From: Paradevosia sp036499825
GTDB lineage: Bacteria; Pseudomonadota; Alphaproteobacteria; Rhizobiales; Devosiaceae
Length of the DNA stretch: 64,000 bases
Assembly (NCBI GenBank): GCA_036499825.1
Contig: DASYCZ010000027.1
Location: 8,187 to 72,186 of the forward strand
Reading direction: 5' to 3'
This document shows, piece by piece, positions 8,551 to 17,136 of the stretch; position 1 is the stretch's first letter; each line of letters opens with the position of its first letter. The notes beneath the pieces were generated by a model that saw only the letters and a list, made by a program, of their open reading frames with translations, did not search any database and was not told the DNA's origin. The position numbers and the translations under genes were made by a program.

Positions 8551-9426
8551 ATGGCCGCAGAGAGCGAAACCAGCACTTTCGGCGTCCGCAGCCAGGGCCG
8601 CGTGGCACGGGTGTTCCGCTTCATCCAGCGGCGCCGGAGCCTGGCGCTCGGGGGCCTGTTCGTCGGCATCATCGTTCTGGCGGCGATCTTTGCGCCGCTG
8701 ATCACCCATGTCGACCCAACGGCGCAGGACCTGCTCTATTCGCTGATGCCGCCGAGCCCGGACCATCCGTTCGGCACCGACGCCTATGGCCGCGACATCC
8801 TGGCCCGCGTCGTCTATGGGGCGCGCATCTCGCTGGTGGAAGTGTTTCTCGGCGTCGGCATAGCGGTGGCGGCGGGCGTGCCGCTGGGCCTGATTTCGGG
8901 CACGCTGGGCGGCCGCATCGACCAGGCCATCATGTGGGTGATGGATATCATCTTCGCCTTTCCGGGCGTGATCCTGGCCATCCTTATCGTCAGCATCCTC
9001 GGCACATCGCTGGTGAACATGCTGATCGCCATCGCCATCTTCTCGCTGCCCATCTATGCGCGGCTCAGCCGCAACGTGACGCTGGGGATCAAGCGCATGG
9101 AGTATGTCGAGGCGGCTTCGGCGCTGGGCGCGAGCACGCTCCGGATCATGGTCGACCACATCCTGCGCAATTCGCTGGGGCCGATCATCGTGCAGGCGAC
9201 CCTGACCGCCGGCACCGTCATCCTGACGGCGGCGAGCCTGTCGTTCCTGGGGCTCGGCGCCCAGCCGCCACTGCCCGAATGGGGCGCCATGATGAGCGAT
9301 GGCCGCGACTATATCCAGGTGGCGCTGTGGGTATCGCTGTTTCCAGGCCTGGCGATCACCATTACGGTGCTGGGGTTCAACATCCTCGGCGACGGCCTGC
9401 GCGACCTTCTGGATCCGCGCACCTAG
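8551..9426 (+). CDS. Peptide-type ABC importer permease (DppC-like)
   Basis: A 291-residue DppC/OppC permease. It has an N-terminal cytoplasmic tail, then TM1 (LALGGLFVGIIVLAAIFAPL), the conserved HPFGTDAYGRDILARVVYGAR segment and an EAA loop around EYVEAASALGAS. The C-terminal GLGAQPPLPEWGAMM and GLRDLLDPR sequences are typical of the family. It pairs with the permease ending 2 nt upstream. Its TAG stop lies in the left edge of the RIME-like repeat (9425-9529), so the repeat appears to have set the end of this gene; the protein is nonetheless of normal length. Confidence 0.92.
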   Translation: MAAESETSTFGVRSQGRVARVFRFIQRRRSLALGGLFVGIIVLAAIFAPLITHVDPTAQDLLYSLMPPSPDHPFGTDAYGRDILARVVYGARISLVEVFLGVGIAVAAGVPLGLISGTLGGRIDQAIMWVMDIIFAFPGVILAILIVSILGTSLVNMLIAIAIFSLPIYARLSRNVTLGIKRMEYVEAASALGASTLRIMVDHILRNSLGPIIVQATLTAGTVILTAASLSFLGLGAQPPLPEWGAMMSDGRDYIQVALWVSLFPGLAITITVLGFNILGDGLRDLLDPRT

Positions 9427-9529
9427 AGCGCTTCACGTTTTGATTGCACCAAAACGAACGCTCCAGGTTTCGTTTGATCGCATTTTCGAACCGGAAAAGT
9501 GGCATCCACTTTTCCTGAAAACGCTCTAA
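9425..9529. repeat. RIME-like intergenic element, copy A
   Basis: A ~105-bp element bounded by AGAGCGCTTCACG and ACGCTCTA. It contains two hairpins: one around TTTTGATTGCACCAAAA and one AAAAGTGGCATCCACTTTT. Copies B (13849-13954) and C (36080-36185) share both edges and both hairpins at high identity. The structure matches the RIME class described in rhizobia (family attribution from memory). It separates the permease gene from the M20 gene. Confidence 0.85.
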
Positions 9530-9544
9530 CTTTCAGGTAGACCC

Positions 9545-11002
9545 ATGACGACCAGCATTTCCAACAGCTCGGCCTTCGACGCGCTGCGGGGCATCATCGA
9601 TGAGAAGCGCCCGGAATTCATCGCGCTCAGCAACCGTATCTGGGGCATGCCGGAGACCTGCTATTCCGAGGAGCGCTCAGTGGCGGAACACGCAGCGATG
9701 CTGCGCGAACAGGGTTTTGCGGTAACCGAGAACCTTGCGGGTATCCCGACGGCGGTGATGGGCGAGGCCGGCAATGGCGGGCCGGTGATCGCCATTCTGG
9801 GCGAATATGACGCGCTGGCCAATCTCAGCCAGGAAGCGGGCGTGTTCGAGCAGAAGCCGCTGGCCGCCGGCCATAACGGCCATGGCTGCGGACATAACCT
9901 GTTGGGCTCGGCCTCGCTGCTGGCGGCGGCGGCGATCAAGGACTGGCTTGCGGCAACCGGCACGCCCGGACGTGTGCGTTATTACGGCTGCCCCGCCGAA
10001 GAAGGCGGCGCCGCCAAGGCCTTCATGGTGAAAGCCGGCGCGTTCGACGATGTCGATATAGCCATCACCTGGCATCCGGCGGAATTCATGGAAGTGGTGC
10101 GCGAGAGCACGCTGGCCAATTGCCGGGTCGATTTCAGCTTTGCGGGCACATCGAGCCATGCGGGCATGGCGCCGCATCTGGGGCGTTCGGCGCTCGATGC
10201 GGCCGAACTGATGAGCGTGGGCGTCAACTATCTGCGCGAGCACGTGCCGACCGATTGCCGGTTGCATTACGCCTATCTCAACACCGGCGGCATCTCGCCC
10301 AATGTGGTGCAGGCCGCCGCCAAGGTGCGCTATGTGATGCGCGCTCCCGACCGGGCGCGCATGCTCGATCTGGTCGAGCGCGTCAAGAAGGTTGCGGCCG
10401 GCGCGGCGATGATGACCGACACCACCGTCACCGCGACGATGATCAGCGCGGTGTCGAACTTCCTGCCCAACCGCCCGCTCGAGGACGCCATGCAGGACGT
10501 GATGGAACAGCTGGGAGCGCCGGATTTCGACGCGGCCGACCAGGCTTTCGCGGACAACATGCGCAAGACCTTCAGCGCCGCTGATATCGGGGCAGCCTGG
10601 CAGAGCATCGCCGAGCCGGTGCAGGATCTGGCGCTCTGCGATTTCGTGGTGCCCGCCAATGACCGGCGGCTGGCGACCGGCGGCTCGACCGATGTGGGCG
10701 ATGTAAGCTGGGTGGTGCCGACCGTGCAGGCGCATAGCGCCACCTGCGCCATCGGCACGCAACTCCACACCTGGCAGATGGTGGCCCAGGGCCTTAGCCC
10801 CATGGCGCACAAAGGCATGGTCCGCGCCTCGGAGGTGATGGCGGCAACCGGCATGCGGGCGTTCGAGGATGCGGGCCTGCGTCGGCGCGCCAAGGCGTTC
10901 CTTGCCGAACAGGCCGGCCCCGAAGGCTACAAGAGCCCCCTGCCCGACGGCGCCGAGCCGCCCGTCGAAGAAATGGCGGCGCTGGCAGTGAAGCCGCTAT
11001 AG
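9545..11002 (+). CDS. M20 family amidohydrolase (AbgB-like)
   Basis: A 485-residue M20D-type hydrolase related to AbgB, which cleaves p-aminobenzoyl-glutamate and similar N-acyl amino acids. Metal-site segments are intact: GHGCGHN (C/H), PAEEGG (general-base and metal glutamates), TWHPA (H), and a late histidine in QLHTW. A dimerisation insert runs between about residues 195 and 310. No signal peptide, so cytoplasmic. It follows the importer permeases across the repeat and is most simply read as the enzyme that opens an amide bond in the imported compound. The 3' end overlaps the convergent MocA gene by 76 nt. Confidence 0.9.
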   Translation: MTTSISNSSAFDALRGIIDEKRPEFIALSNRIWGMPETCYSEERSVAEHAAMLREQGFAVTENLAGIPTAVMGEAGNGGPVIAILGEYDALANLSQEAGVFEQKPLAAGHNGHGCGHNLLGSASLLAAAAIKDWLAATGTPGRVRYYGCPAEEGGAAKAFMVKAGAFDDVDIAITWHPAEFMEVVRESTLANCRVDFSFAGTSSHAGMAPHLGRSALDAAELMSVGVNYLREHVPTDCRLHYAYLNTGGISPNVVQAAAKVRYVMRAPDRARMLDLVERVKKVAAGAAMMTDTTVTATMISAVSNFLPNRPLEDAMQDVMEQLGAPDFDAADQAFADNMRKTFSAADIGAAWQSIAEPVQDLALCDFVVPANDRRLATGGSTDVGDVSWVVPTVQAHSATCAIGTQLHTWQMVAQGLSPMAHKGMVRASEVMAATGMRAFEDAGLRRRAKAFLAEQAGPEGYKSPLPDGAEPPVEEMAALAVKPL

Positions 11003-12024
11003 CGGCGCCGCACTGCCACGCGGCGACCTTCCTTCGCCGACAGCAGCATGGCATCGATCAGGTCGTGCGCCCTCAGCGCATCGTCGCCGGTAACGGTTGG
11101 CGAGGTGCCGCTGCGGACGGCCGTCACGAAATCGGTGATGAGGGCGCGGTGCAGGGCGTGGCCAAAACCCATGATCTGGACGCCGGCGCCGCTGCCTGCA
11201 TCCGCCGCCCCGGCCGTGAGGCTGGTGCCGTCGTTGAACTGTGCATTGAGGTGCGAGCCGACAAGGATGGCGGTGCCCTTGGTGCCGACCAACTCGATCC
11301 GTTCGGGAATGCCCGGATAGGCGCAGGTGGTGGCGCTGACGGTACCCATGGCGCCGCCATCGAAACGCATGACGCAGGCGGCGATGTCTTCGGTCTCCAT
11401 CTCGTGGATGGGGCTGGTCGCCGCATAGCCCGTGACCTCAACGGGCAGGCCCGCAAAGGCGATGAGCAGATCGAGTGTGTGGATGCCCTGGGTGATGAGG
11501 ACGCCACCGCCGTCGCGCTGCAGCGTGCCGCGGCCGGGTTGATCGTAATAGCTCTGCGGCCGCCAGTTATCGATGCGGGTGGATGCCGCGATGAGGGTAC
11601 CAAGGCGCCCCTCGGCCAGCAGCCTTGTGACAGCCAGGCTGGCGTCGCGGAAGCGGTTCTGCAGTACGACGCCCAGCTGGATATTGGCGTTGCGCGCTAC
11701 GGCCACGACGGCTTCGGCGCGGGCCGTCGTGATGTCGAGAGGCTTTTCAAGCAGGACATGCTTGCGGCGCGCGGCTGCCCGCTGCACCAGTTCGAGATGG
11801 CTGGCCGGCGGGGTCAGGATCAGGATGGCATCGATGGTACTGTCGGCGAAAATGGCATCGGCGCTATCGACCGCGGGTAGCCCGTATGCCTGGGCGAAGG
11901 CCTCGCGGCGGGCCGGGCTGGGGCTGAAGCAGGCGACCACCTCCACCTCGTCCTTAAGGTCGAGCAGTGCCTTGGCATGCGGCTCGACCGCCATGCCGAG
12001 ACCGATAATTCCGACGCGGATCAA
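10927..12024 (-). CDS. Gfo/Idh/MocA family oxidoreductase
   Basis: NAD(P)-dependent sugar or polyol dehydrogenase-like protein. The Rossmann segment RVGIIGLG is at the very N-terminus, EKPLDI is the MocA family lysine motif, and GGGVLITQGIHTLDLL carries the usual catalytic histidine region. TTG 12024 sits 9 nt after GAGGGA and puts RVGIIGLG at residue 3, as in most homologues, so I prefer it to upstream ATGs at 12063 or 12093. It begins 13 nt after nagA and is cotranscribed with it. The last ~25 residues are antisense to the M20 gene and look like a non-family extension. The substrate is unknown; an amino sugar or its acid is plausible. Confidence 0.85.
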   Translation of the reverse strand: MIRVGIIGLGMAVEPHAKALLDLKDEVEVVACFSPSPARREAFAQAYGLPAVDSADAIFADSTIDAILILTPPASHLELVQRAAARRKHVLLEKPLDITTARAEAVVAVARNANIQLGVVLQNRFRDASLAVTRLLAEGRLGTLIAASTRIDNWRPQSYYDQPGRGTLQRDGGGVLITQGIHTLDLLIAFAGLPVEVTGYAATSPIHEMETEDIAACVMRFDGGAMGTVSATTCAYPGIPERIELVGTKGTAILVGSHLNAQFNDGTSLTAGAADAGSGAGVQIMGFGHALHRALITDFVTAVRSGTSPTVTGDDALRAHDLIDAMLLSAKEGRRVAVRRRYSGFTASAAISSTGGSAPSGRGLL

Positions 12025-12037
12025 ATCGGCAATTCCC

Positions 12038-13180
12038 TCAAACCAGTTGGCGTCCGGCGACATGCACGCTGCGGATGTCGAGGCGCCTTTCACCCTTGTG
12101 CCAATCGAAAGTGATGATGTCGGCGCGGGCGCCGGGCTGCAATTGTCCGCGGCCTGCGGCGAAGCGGCCAGGGTTTATGGTGGCGAGCGACAGGGCCTCG
12201 GAAAGGCTCAGATCGGCTAGCTGCGTCGCAATGGCGACGTTTTCGCTGAGCGAACGCGTGGCGCCGGCAAGGTAGGGCGTGCCGGCGACGCGGAGCGTGC
12301 CATCGGCGCCCAGCTCCACCTTGCCGCCGATGGGCTGGTCGTAAATGCCGGGGGCCGAGCCGCCGAGAGCCGCGAGGTCGGAAACGAGGATGGCGCGGTC
12401 GAGGCTTTTGGCGCGCAACATCGCCTTGAAGGTCGCGGCAGGCAGATGCGCGCCATCGGCGATGAAGGTCGCCGTCAGCCTGTCGTCGGCCAGCTGGCTC
12501 CAGATGAAATTGGGATGGCGGGGCAGCATGGCGGCCGCGCCATTGCCGAGATGGGTGGAGAGCCTCGCCCCCGCATCGGCGGCGGCGGTGACCTGCTCGG
12601 GCGTGGCACCGGTGTGGCCGATAGCGACGTGAACGCCGCGGCTGGCGAGATCGCGGATGAAGGCAGGCGCCTCCGGCCAGTGCGGCGACAGGGTTACGAA
12701 ACCGACAAGATTGCCACCGGCCTGTTGCCAGCGATCGAATTCGGCACTGTCGGGCTTGCGCACCTCGGCCAGCGGGTGGGCGCCACGAGGGCCGTCTTCG
12801 GGGGCGATGAAGGGCCCCTCGACATGGACGAAAGGGATCATGGCGCCGGCGACGGCGTCCTGCTCGCGGGCAGCGGCGATGGCGGCGAGGCCAGCGGCTA
12901 TGCGGGCTTCGGAAGCCGTGATGAGCGTCGGCAAGAAGGTGGTGACACCCTCATGGGCCAGGGACTGGGCCAGGGCCACCACATCGGCAGGCGTGACCGC
13001 GCCGCTGTTGAGATCGATGCCCTTGAAGCCGTTGACCTGGAGATCGACGAGGCCGGCCGAAAGCCAGGGCCCCTCGCCTTGCCCGGTCTTCCGGATGGCG
13101 GCGATACGATCGCCATCGACCGTGACGACGAGGCCGCTGCCGGTTGCGGGGTCGCGGCCATGGATCTCGATGGTGGTCAC
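12038..13180 (-). CDS. nagA: N-acetylglucosamine-6-phosphate deacetylase
   Basis: A 380-residue amidohydrolase-superfamily protein with the NagA pattern: GLVDLQVNGFKGIDLN near residue 45, VHVEGPFIAPE carrying the metal-binding glutamate, HVAIGHTGAT with metal histidine, STHLGNGA, and a late LVSDLAALGG with the catalytic aspartate. It would remove acetate from GlcNAc-6-P, giving glucosamine-6-P for the central pathway. No nagB or GlcNAc kinase is in the window, but the ROK protein at the left edge could supply kinase or regulatory function. It is the first gene of a two-gene minus-strand unit with the MocA oxidoreductase. Confidence 0.88.
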   Translation of the reverse strand: MTTIEIHGRDPATGSGLVVTVDGDRIAAIRKTGQGEGPWLSAGLVDLQVNGFKGIDLNSGAVTPADVVALAQSLAHEGVTTFLPTLITASEARIAAGLAAIAAAREQDAVAGAMIPFVHVEGPFIAPEDGPRGAHPLAEVRKPDSAEFDRWQQAGGNLVGFVTLSPHWPEAPAFIRDLASRGVHVAIGHTGATPEQVTAAADAGARLSTHLGNGAAAMLPRHPNFIWSQLADDRLTATFIADGAHLPAATFKAMLRAKSLDRAILVSDLAALGGSAPGIYDQPIGGKVELGADGTLRVAGTPYLAGATRSLSENVAIATQLADLSLSEALSLATINPGRFAAGRGQLQPGARADIITFDWHKGERRLDIRSVHVAGRQLV

Positions 13181-13347
13181 GGCGAATTCTCCAGCCCGGA
13201 GCGATTAGGCGTGCGATCGGCACAGTCCGCAAGATGCTTCATCCGTGCAACCGGTTGCATTGTCAAGGCCGGCCCGCGCCGTTGCTGGCGGCATGGCGAC
13301 AAGACGGCGCGGTGCAGGACGAGCGCGGGCGTGTTAGGGTTATCTTT

Positions 13348-13851
13348 ATGTTCCAGACCACAACGACGACTGCCTTCGACATCGCTGACAAGCCGGCGCT
13401 TTATCGGGAACTGCTGACGCGCCTCGGTGGGCTGTTGGCAGGGGAGCGCAATGGCATTGCCAATGCGGCAAACATGTCGGCGCTGCTGTTCGAGATGCTG
13501 CCCGATCTCAATTGGGCGGGGTTCTACCTCATGGATGCGGCGGGCCGCGAGCTGATCGTGGGGCCGTTCCAGGGCAAGCCCGCCTGTGTGCGGATTGCCG
13601 TCGGCCGCGGCGTCTGCGGGACGGCGGTCGCCGAACGCCGCGCCATCATCGTGCCCGATGTCGAGGCGTTTCCGGGACATATCGCCTGCGATGCCGCGTC
13701 GCGGTCGGAGCTGGTCGTACCGCTGTTTCGCGATGACGCCTTCATCGGCGTGCTGGACCTCGACAGCCCGCTGCTCGCGCGCTTCGATACGGATGATCGC
13801 GACGGGCTGGAAGCGGCCGTCCGCGCTCTGGTCGAAGGGTCGGACCTCTAG
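13348..13851 (+). CDS. GAF domain free methionine-(R)-sulfoxide reductase (fRMsr/MsrC type)
   Basis: A 167-residue single GAF domain. Three cysteines sit at the catalytic and resolving positions of fRMsr: one in PACVRIAVGRGVCG (two Cys 10 residues apart) and one in IACDAASRSE. NWAGFY and PFQGKPAC further match the family. It would reduce free Met-R-sulfoxide with thioredoxin. ATG 1334x region: the start at 13348 gives the standard length, although its ribosome-binding site (TAGGGTTATC) is modest. Stop TAG 13849-13851 falls in the edge of repeat copy B. Divergent from nagA. Confidence 0.88.
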   Translation: MFQTTTTTAFDIADKPALYRELLTRLGGLLAGERNGIANAANMSALLFEMLPDLNWAGFYLMDAAGRELIVGPFQGKPACVRIAVGRGVCGTAVAERRAIIVPDVEAFPGHIACDAASRSELVVPLFRDDAFIGVLDLDSPLLARFDTDDRDGLEAAVRALVEGSDL

Positions 13852-13954
13852 GGCGCTTCACGTTTTGATGGCATCAAACGAACGCTCCAAGTCTTTGTCT
13901 TGGCGCGTTTTCGCACAGGAAAAGTGGCATTCACTTTTCCTGGAAACGCTTTAG
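13849..13954. repeat. RIME-like intergenic element, copy B
   Basis: A ~105-bp relative of copies A and C. The left edge is CTAGGGCGCTTCACG, the first hairpin is shortened (TTTTGATGGCATCAAA), the second hairpin is AAAAGTGGCATTCACTTTT, and the right edge is AAACGCTTTAG. It fills the whole space between two convergent genes and contains the stop codon of each. Confidence 0.85.
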
Positions 13955-14724
13955 GGTCGGCCAACCACCAGGCGCAACGAGCCTTCGAAAGCCGGCTGCG
14001 TGCGCAAATGGCCGTGCTTGCGGTCCCAGACCCCGGTTTCGATGTCGTCACCGAGATGAAAGACATAGCCCCTGGCGATCTCCGCATCGACGAAGCTCCA
14101 GGCCGAGTTGGCCTTGCGGGCTCCGTCCTGGAGCAGCATTTCGGGCCGGCCGTAATAGGCTTCGTTGAAGCCATCGCGGCAGTTGAGCGGAATGGGCACC
14201 GGCAGGACATCGGCGCCACCGGCGAAAGCGCCGGCGATGGCGCGCATGGACGGATAGCGGCGGGCTTCGGTCGACAGCACCAGCGGCGCATAGTCGTTGA
14301 GCCAGAAGTGCTGCACCAGTTCAGGATCGCAAGAGAGGATCAGCACAGCACCGCGCGTGACGCGGATCACCTCCGCCAGGCCCGCTGCGAGATCGGGCCA
14401 CTGGTGGACGGTGAACGTCGCCATGGCGGCATCGAAGTGCTTATCGGCGAACGGCAGTTTTTCGGCCACCGCGTCGATGGCGCGAACCAGATGGGCGGGC
14501 CGCTGCGCCCGCATGGATTCGGAGGGCTCGACAGCGGTAACCTCACGGTCGCGGGGCTCGTAAGAGCCGGCACCGGCCCCGACATTGAGGACGGTGCGGG
14601 CGTCGCCCAGCGCCTGATGGATCAGGGCTTCGATGGCCGGTTCGGGCTGGCGGTAGCTGGTGTAGCCCGGCCCAATAGCGCCGTAGTTCGCATCGCCAGC
14701 GCTGCCGTCTTCATGACGTGCCAT
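13951..14724 (-). CDS. Class I SAM-dependent methyltransferase
   Basis: A 257-residue Rossmann-fold methyltransferase. SAM-binding motif I is VLNVGAGAGSYE (about residues 46-57), the acidic motif II loop is VTAVEPSESM, and motif III-IV is FDAAMATFTVHQWPD. This is the UbiE/Methyltransf_11 pattern. The substrate cannot be predicted. ATG 14724 is chosen over TTG 14733 three codons upstream. The stop TAA at 13951-13953 lies in the right edge of repeat copy B. The gene precedes nothing else on this strand and may be monocistronic. Confidence 0.85.
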   Translation of the reverse strand: MARHEDGSAGDANYGAIGPGYTSYRQPEPAIEALIHQALGDARTVLNVGAGAGSYEPRDREVTAVEPSESMRAQRPAHLVRAIDAVAEKLPFADKHFDAAMATFTVHQWPDLAAGLAEVIRVTRGAVLILSCDPELVQHFWLNDYAPLVLSTEARRYPSMRAIAGAFAGGADVLPVPIPLNCRDGFNEAYYGRPEMLLQDGARKANSAWSFVDAEIARGYVFHLGDDIETGVWDRKHGHLRTQPAFEGSLRLVVGRP

Positions 14725-14790
14725 CGTTCTCAATATCCTGCTTCAATCCGCGCTAGTTATGAAGCTTATGCGAAGCATTTGTGACGCGGG

Positions 14791-16536
14791 CTAACCGAAA
14801 GTGAAAGCGTAGGCCTCAGCGCCCGGATCGAGGAAGGTGATCTCGAAGTCGCGATCCCCGATCATGCCCGGTTGACGCAGCAACTGGTAGAGCCGCTGCT
14901 CGGTGATGGTGCCGTTGCCATCGGCATCGATGTCGGCGCCGTGGGCATCGCCGGGTGGCTTGCCGTCGAGCGTCACGTGGAAGCGGACCGGCTTGTTGCC
15001 GGCACCTGGCCCCATCACCAGATGCAGGTCGCGGGCATGGAAGCGGTAGCCGATACTGGCCCCGGGAGCGACTACGGCGGCACTCTGGCCGCCTACCGTC
15101 CAGTTGCCGGCCAGCGACCACTGGTTGAGGGTGGGCATCACCGCCGCCGTATAGACATGAGCGGCATCGTTGACCGACCCGCCGGGCGAGGCGAAGTTCG
15201 CGGCCCGGTCGTAACCGACGTAAGTTTCGGGAGACTGCATGTCGTTTTGATCGGCCTCGGCCAGCGCACCGGTGCCATCGACATTGACGATATCGGTCGG
15301 CACGTTCTTTTGGCCGGCTTCGATGAGCAATTGCTGGATGATCTTCTCGGACTGATCGTATTCGCCCTCGCCATAGTGATGGTGGCGGATCTGCCCGTTG
15401 GCATCGATAAAGAAATGCGCCGGCCAGTACTGGTTGTTGAAGGCGCGCCAGACGCCGTAATCGTTGTCGATGGCGACGGGATAGTCGACCATCAGGTCCT
15501 TGGTTGCCTGGGTGACATTGCCGACATCCTTCTCGAAGGCGAATTCCGGCGTGTGCACGCCGATGACGACCAGGCCCTTGTCTTTGTATTTTTCCGCCCA
15601 GGCGCGGACATAAGGCAGCGTGCGCAGGCAGTTGATGCACGAATAGGTCCAGAAATCCACCAGCACCACCTTGCCCTTCAGGGCCTCTGGCGTGAGTGGG
15701 GGAGAGTTCAGCCATTGAACCGCCCCCGTCAAGCTCGGGAACGGACCTTCGACCGGCAGGTCAATAGTGCCATTGGCGGCGAGACTGGTGAGGGTATCGG
15801 CCGGCGCCGTGGGCTGGACCTTGTCGATCAACGCCTGCTCGATATTGGCCGTGCTGGCCACTGAGACGCTGGTGAGAAAGCCGGTATCGAGGCCAAGCGC
15901 GATGGCGACGACGCCACAGAGGACGGCGACGCCCAGGCCGCGCCGGATCCATTCGCCGGCACCGAGCGACTTCTTCATCACGGCAAAGACACGCCCGCCG
16001 ATGAGCAGGGCCAGGGCCAGCGAGGTCGCCGCGCCAAGCGCATAGGCGAGCAGCAGCAGCGAGGTCTGCGCGCTGGCGCCCTGCAGCGCCGCGCCGGTGA
16101 GCAGCAGGCCGAGGATGGGGCCCGCGCAGGGGGCCCAGAGCAGGCCGGTGGCAATGCCCAGCAGGAAGGATGGCAGGACGCTGGAGCCGCCCCTGCCCCG
16201 GCTGGCCGCAGACATCGACAGGCGCGAGCCGAGATTGACGAGAGGCCGGGTCAGCCGGTCGGCGAGTTGCGGAAACAGCAGCGTGATGCCGAACAGGCCG
16301 AGCAACACGATGGCGGCGATGCGCCCATACTGGTTGGCCGCGACGGCCCAGCCGCCGCCCACCGCTGCGAGCGTCGCCACGGCCGCAAAGGTCAGCGCCA
16401 TGCCGAGCAGCAGCGGCAGCCCGCTCTTGATGAAGGGCTGGTCCGAGCGGGCGAAGACGAATGGCAGCACCGGCAGGATACAGGGGCTGAGGATGGTGAA
16501 GGCGCCGCCCAGATACGAAATGACGAATAACAACAA
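14791..16536 (-). CDS. DipZ-like thiol-disulfide protein: CcdA domain + thioredoxin-like domain + C-terminal beta domain
   Basis: A three-module protein of about 581 residues. The N-terminal CcdA/DsbD-like membrane domain has paired cysteines in LSPCILPVLPF and LWAPCAGPILG and about six or seven TM helices. After a linker comes a periplasmic TlpA/thioredoxin-like domain with CINC active site in WTYSCINCLRTLP. The C-terminal ~170-residue beta domain is the one seen in mycobacterial DipZ. It should pass electrons from cytoplasmic thioredoxin to the periplasm for thiol or cytochrome c maturation. TTG 16536 (or 16533) after GGGAAC starts the protein at the first TM; an upstream ATG at 16605 adds an atypical Arg/Gly-rich leader. 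No cytochrome c maturation genes are adjacent. Confidence 0.86.
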   Translation of the reverse strand: MLLFVISYLGGAFTILSPCILPVLPFVFARSDQPFIKSGLPLLLGMALTFAAVATLAAVGGGWAVAANQYGRIAAIVLLGLFGITLLFPQLADRLTRPLVNLGSRLSMSAASRGRGGSSVLPSFLLGIATGLLWAPCAGPILGLLLTGAALQGASAQTSLLLLAYALGAATSLALALLIGGRVFAVMKKSLGAGEWIRRGLGVAVLCGVVAIALGLDTGFLTSVSVASTANIEQALIDKVQPTAPADTLTSLAANGTIDLPVEGPFPSLTGAVQWLNSPPLTPEALKGKVVLVDFWTYSCINCLRTLPYVRAWAEKYKDKGLVVIGVHTPEFAFEKDVGNVTQATKDLMVDYPVAIDNDYGVWRAFNNQYWPAHFFIDANGQIRHHHYGEGEYDQSEKIIQQLLIEAGQKNVPTDIVNVDGTGALAEADQNDMQSPETYVGYDRAANFASPGGSVNDAAHVYTAAVMPTLNQWSLAGNWTVGGQSAAVVAPGASIGYRFHARDLHLVMGPGAGNKPVRFHVTLDGKPPGDAHGADIDADGNGTITEQRLYQLLRQPGMIGDRDFEITFLDPGAEAYAFTFG

Positions 16537-16701
16537 GCTCTTGTTCCCTGGCAACGGCGCAATGGCGAGGCTCGCCCGGCCGCGGCCTCGGCCTAGATAC
16601 GCCAATCGAGCCGATATAATTCAACAAACATGACGACTTTCACCGTGTGTTGATTCCGGCCTATGTCTGGCCTCACGCCGAAGTCAGCGGGATAGAACAT
16701 C

Positions 16702-17124
16702 GTGGACATTTCACCAGTCCGGCCAACGATCCGCATCGCAGCCGCGCTCGCCGTTGGCGCAGGCGGCCGGCTGCTGCTGGTGCGCAAGCGCGGCACGACC
16801 TTCTTCATGCAACCCGGCGGCAAGATCGAGCCGGACGAGACGCCCGTCGAGGCATTGCGCCGCGAGCTCTTTGAGGAACTCGGACTGATCGTCTCGCCCT
16901 CTTCGCCGATGCCGCTCGGCCGGTTCGTGGCCCCGGCGGCGAACGAGCCGGGACAGTTGGTGGAGGCGGAGCTGTTCAAGCTCCCGGTAATCCAGACGCC
17001 GAGGCCGGCGGCGGAGATCGAGCAGGCAGTGTGGGTGACGGTCGAGGAGGCCGAAGCCTTGAACCTGGCGCCCCTCACCCGCGACGATGTGCTGCCGCTG
17101 TTCCGCCGGATGCTGAACCGCTAG
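16702..17124 (+). CDS. Nudix hydrolase
   Basis: A 140-residue single Nudix domain. The box reads GGKIEPDETPVEALRRELFEELGL, split here as GGKIEPDETP (about 40-49) plus REL-EE-LGL, and is intact with the metal-binding REXXEE glutamates. An upstream LLLVRKRG strand is typical. It would hydrolyse a nucleoside diphosphate linked to another moiety. GTG 16702 is the start giving a full domain. It is divergent from the DipZ gene and separated by a 12-nt spacer from the small ORF that runs into the GMC gene. Confidence 0.88.
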   Translation: MDISPVRPTIRIAAALAVGAGGRLLLVRKRGTTFFMQPGGKIEPDETPVEALRRELFEELGLIVSPSSPMPLGRFVAPAANEPGQLVEAELFKLPVIQTPRPAAEIEQAVWVTVEEAEALNLAPLTRDDVLPLFRRMLNR

Positions 17125-17136
17125 GGAACCGGCCGC

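Noticed and set aside
5940..8705. Very long open frame antisense to the binding-protein and permease genes
   Set aside because: Its product is His/Arg/Gly/Asp-rich low-complexity sequence, typical of the antisense frame of high-GC codon-biased genes, with no domain or ribosome-binding site.
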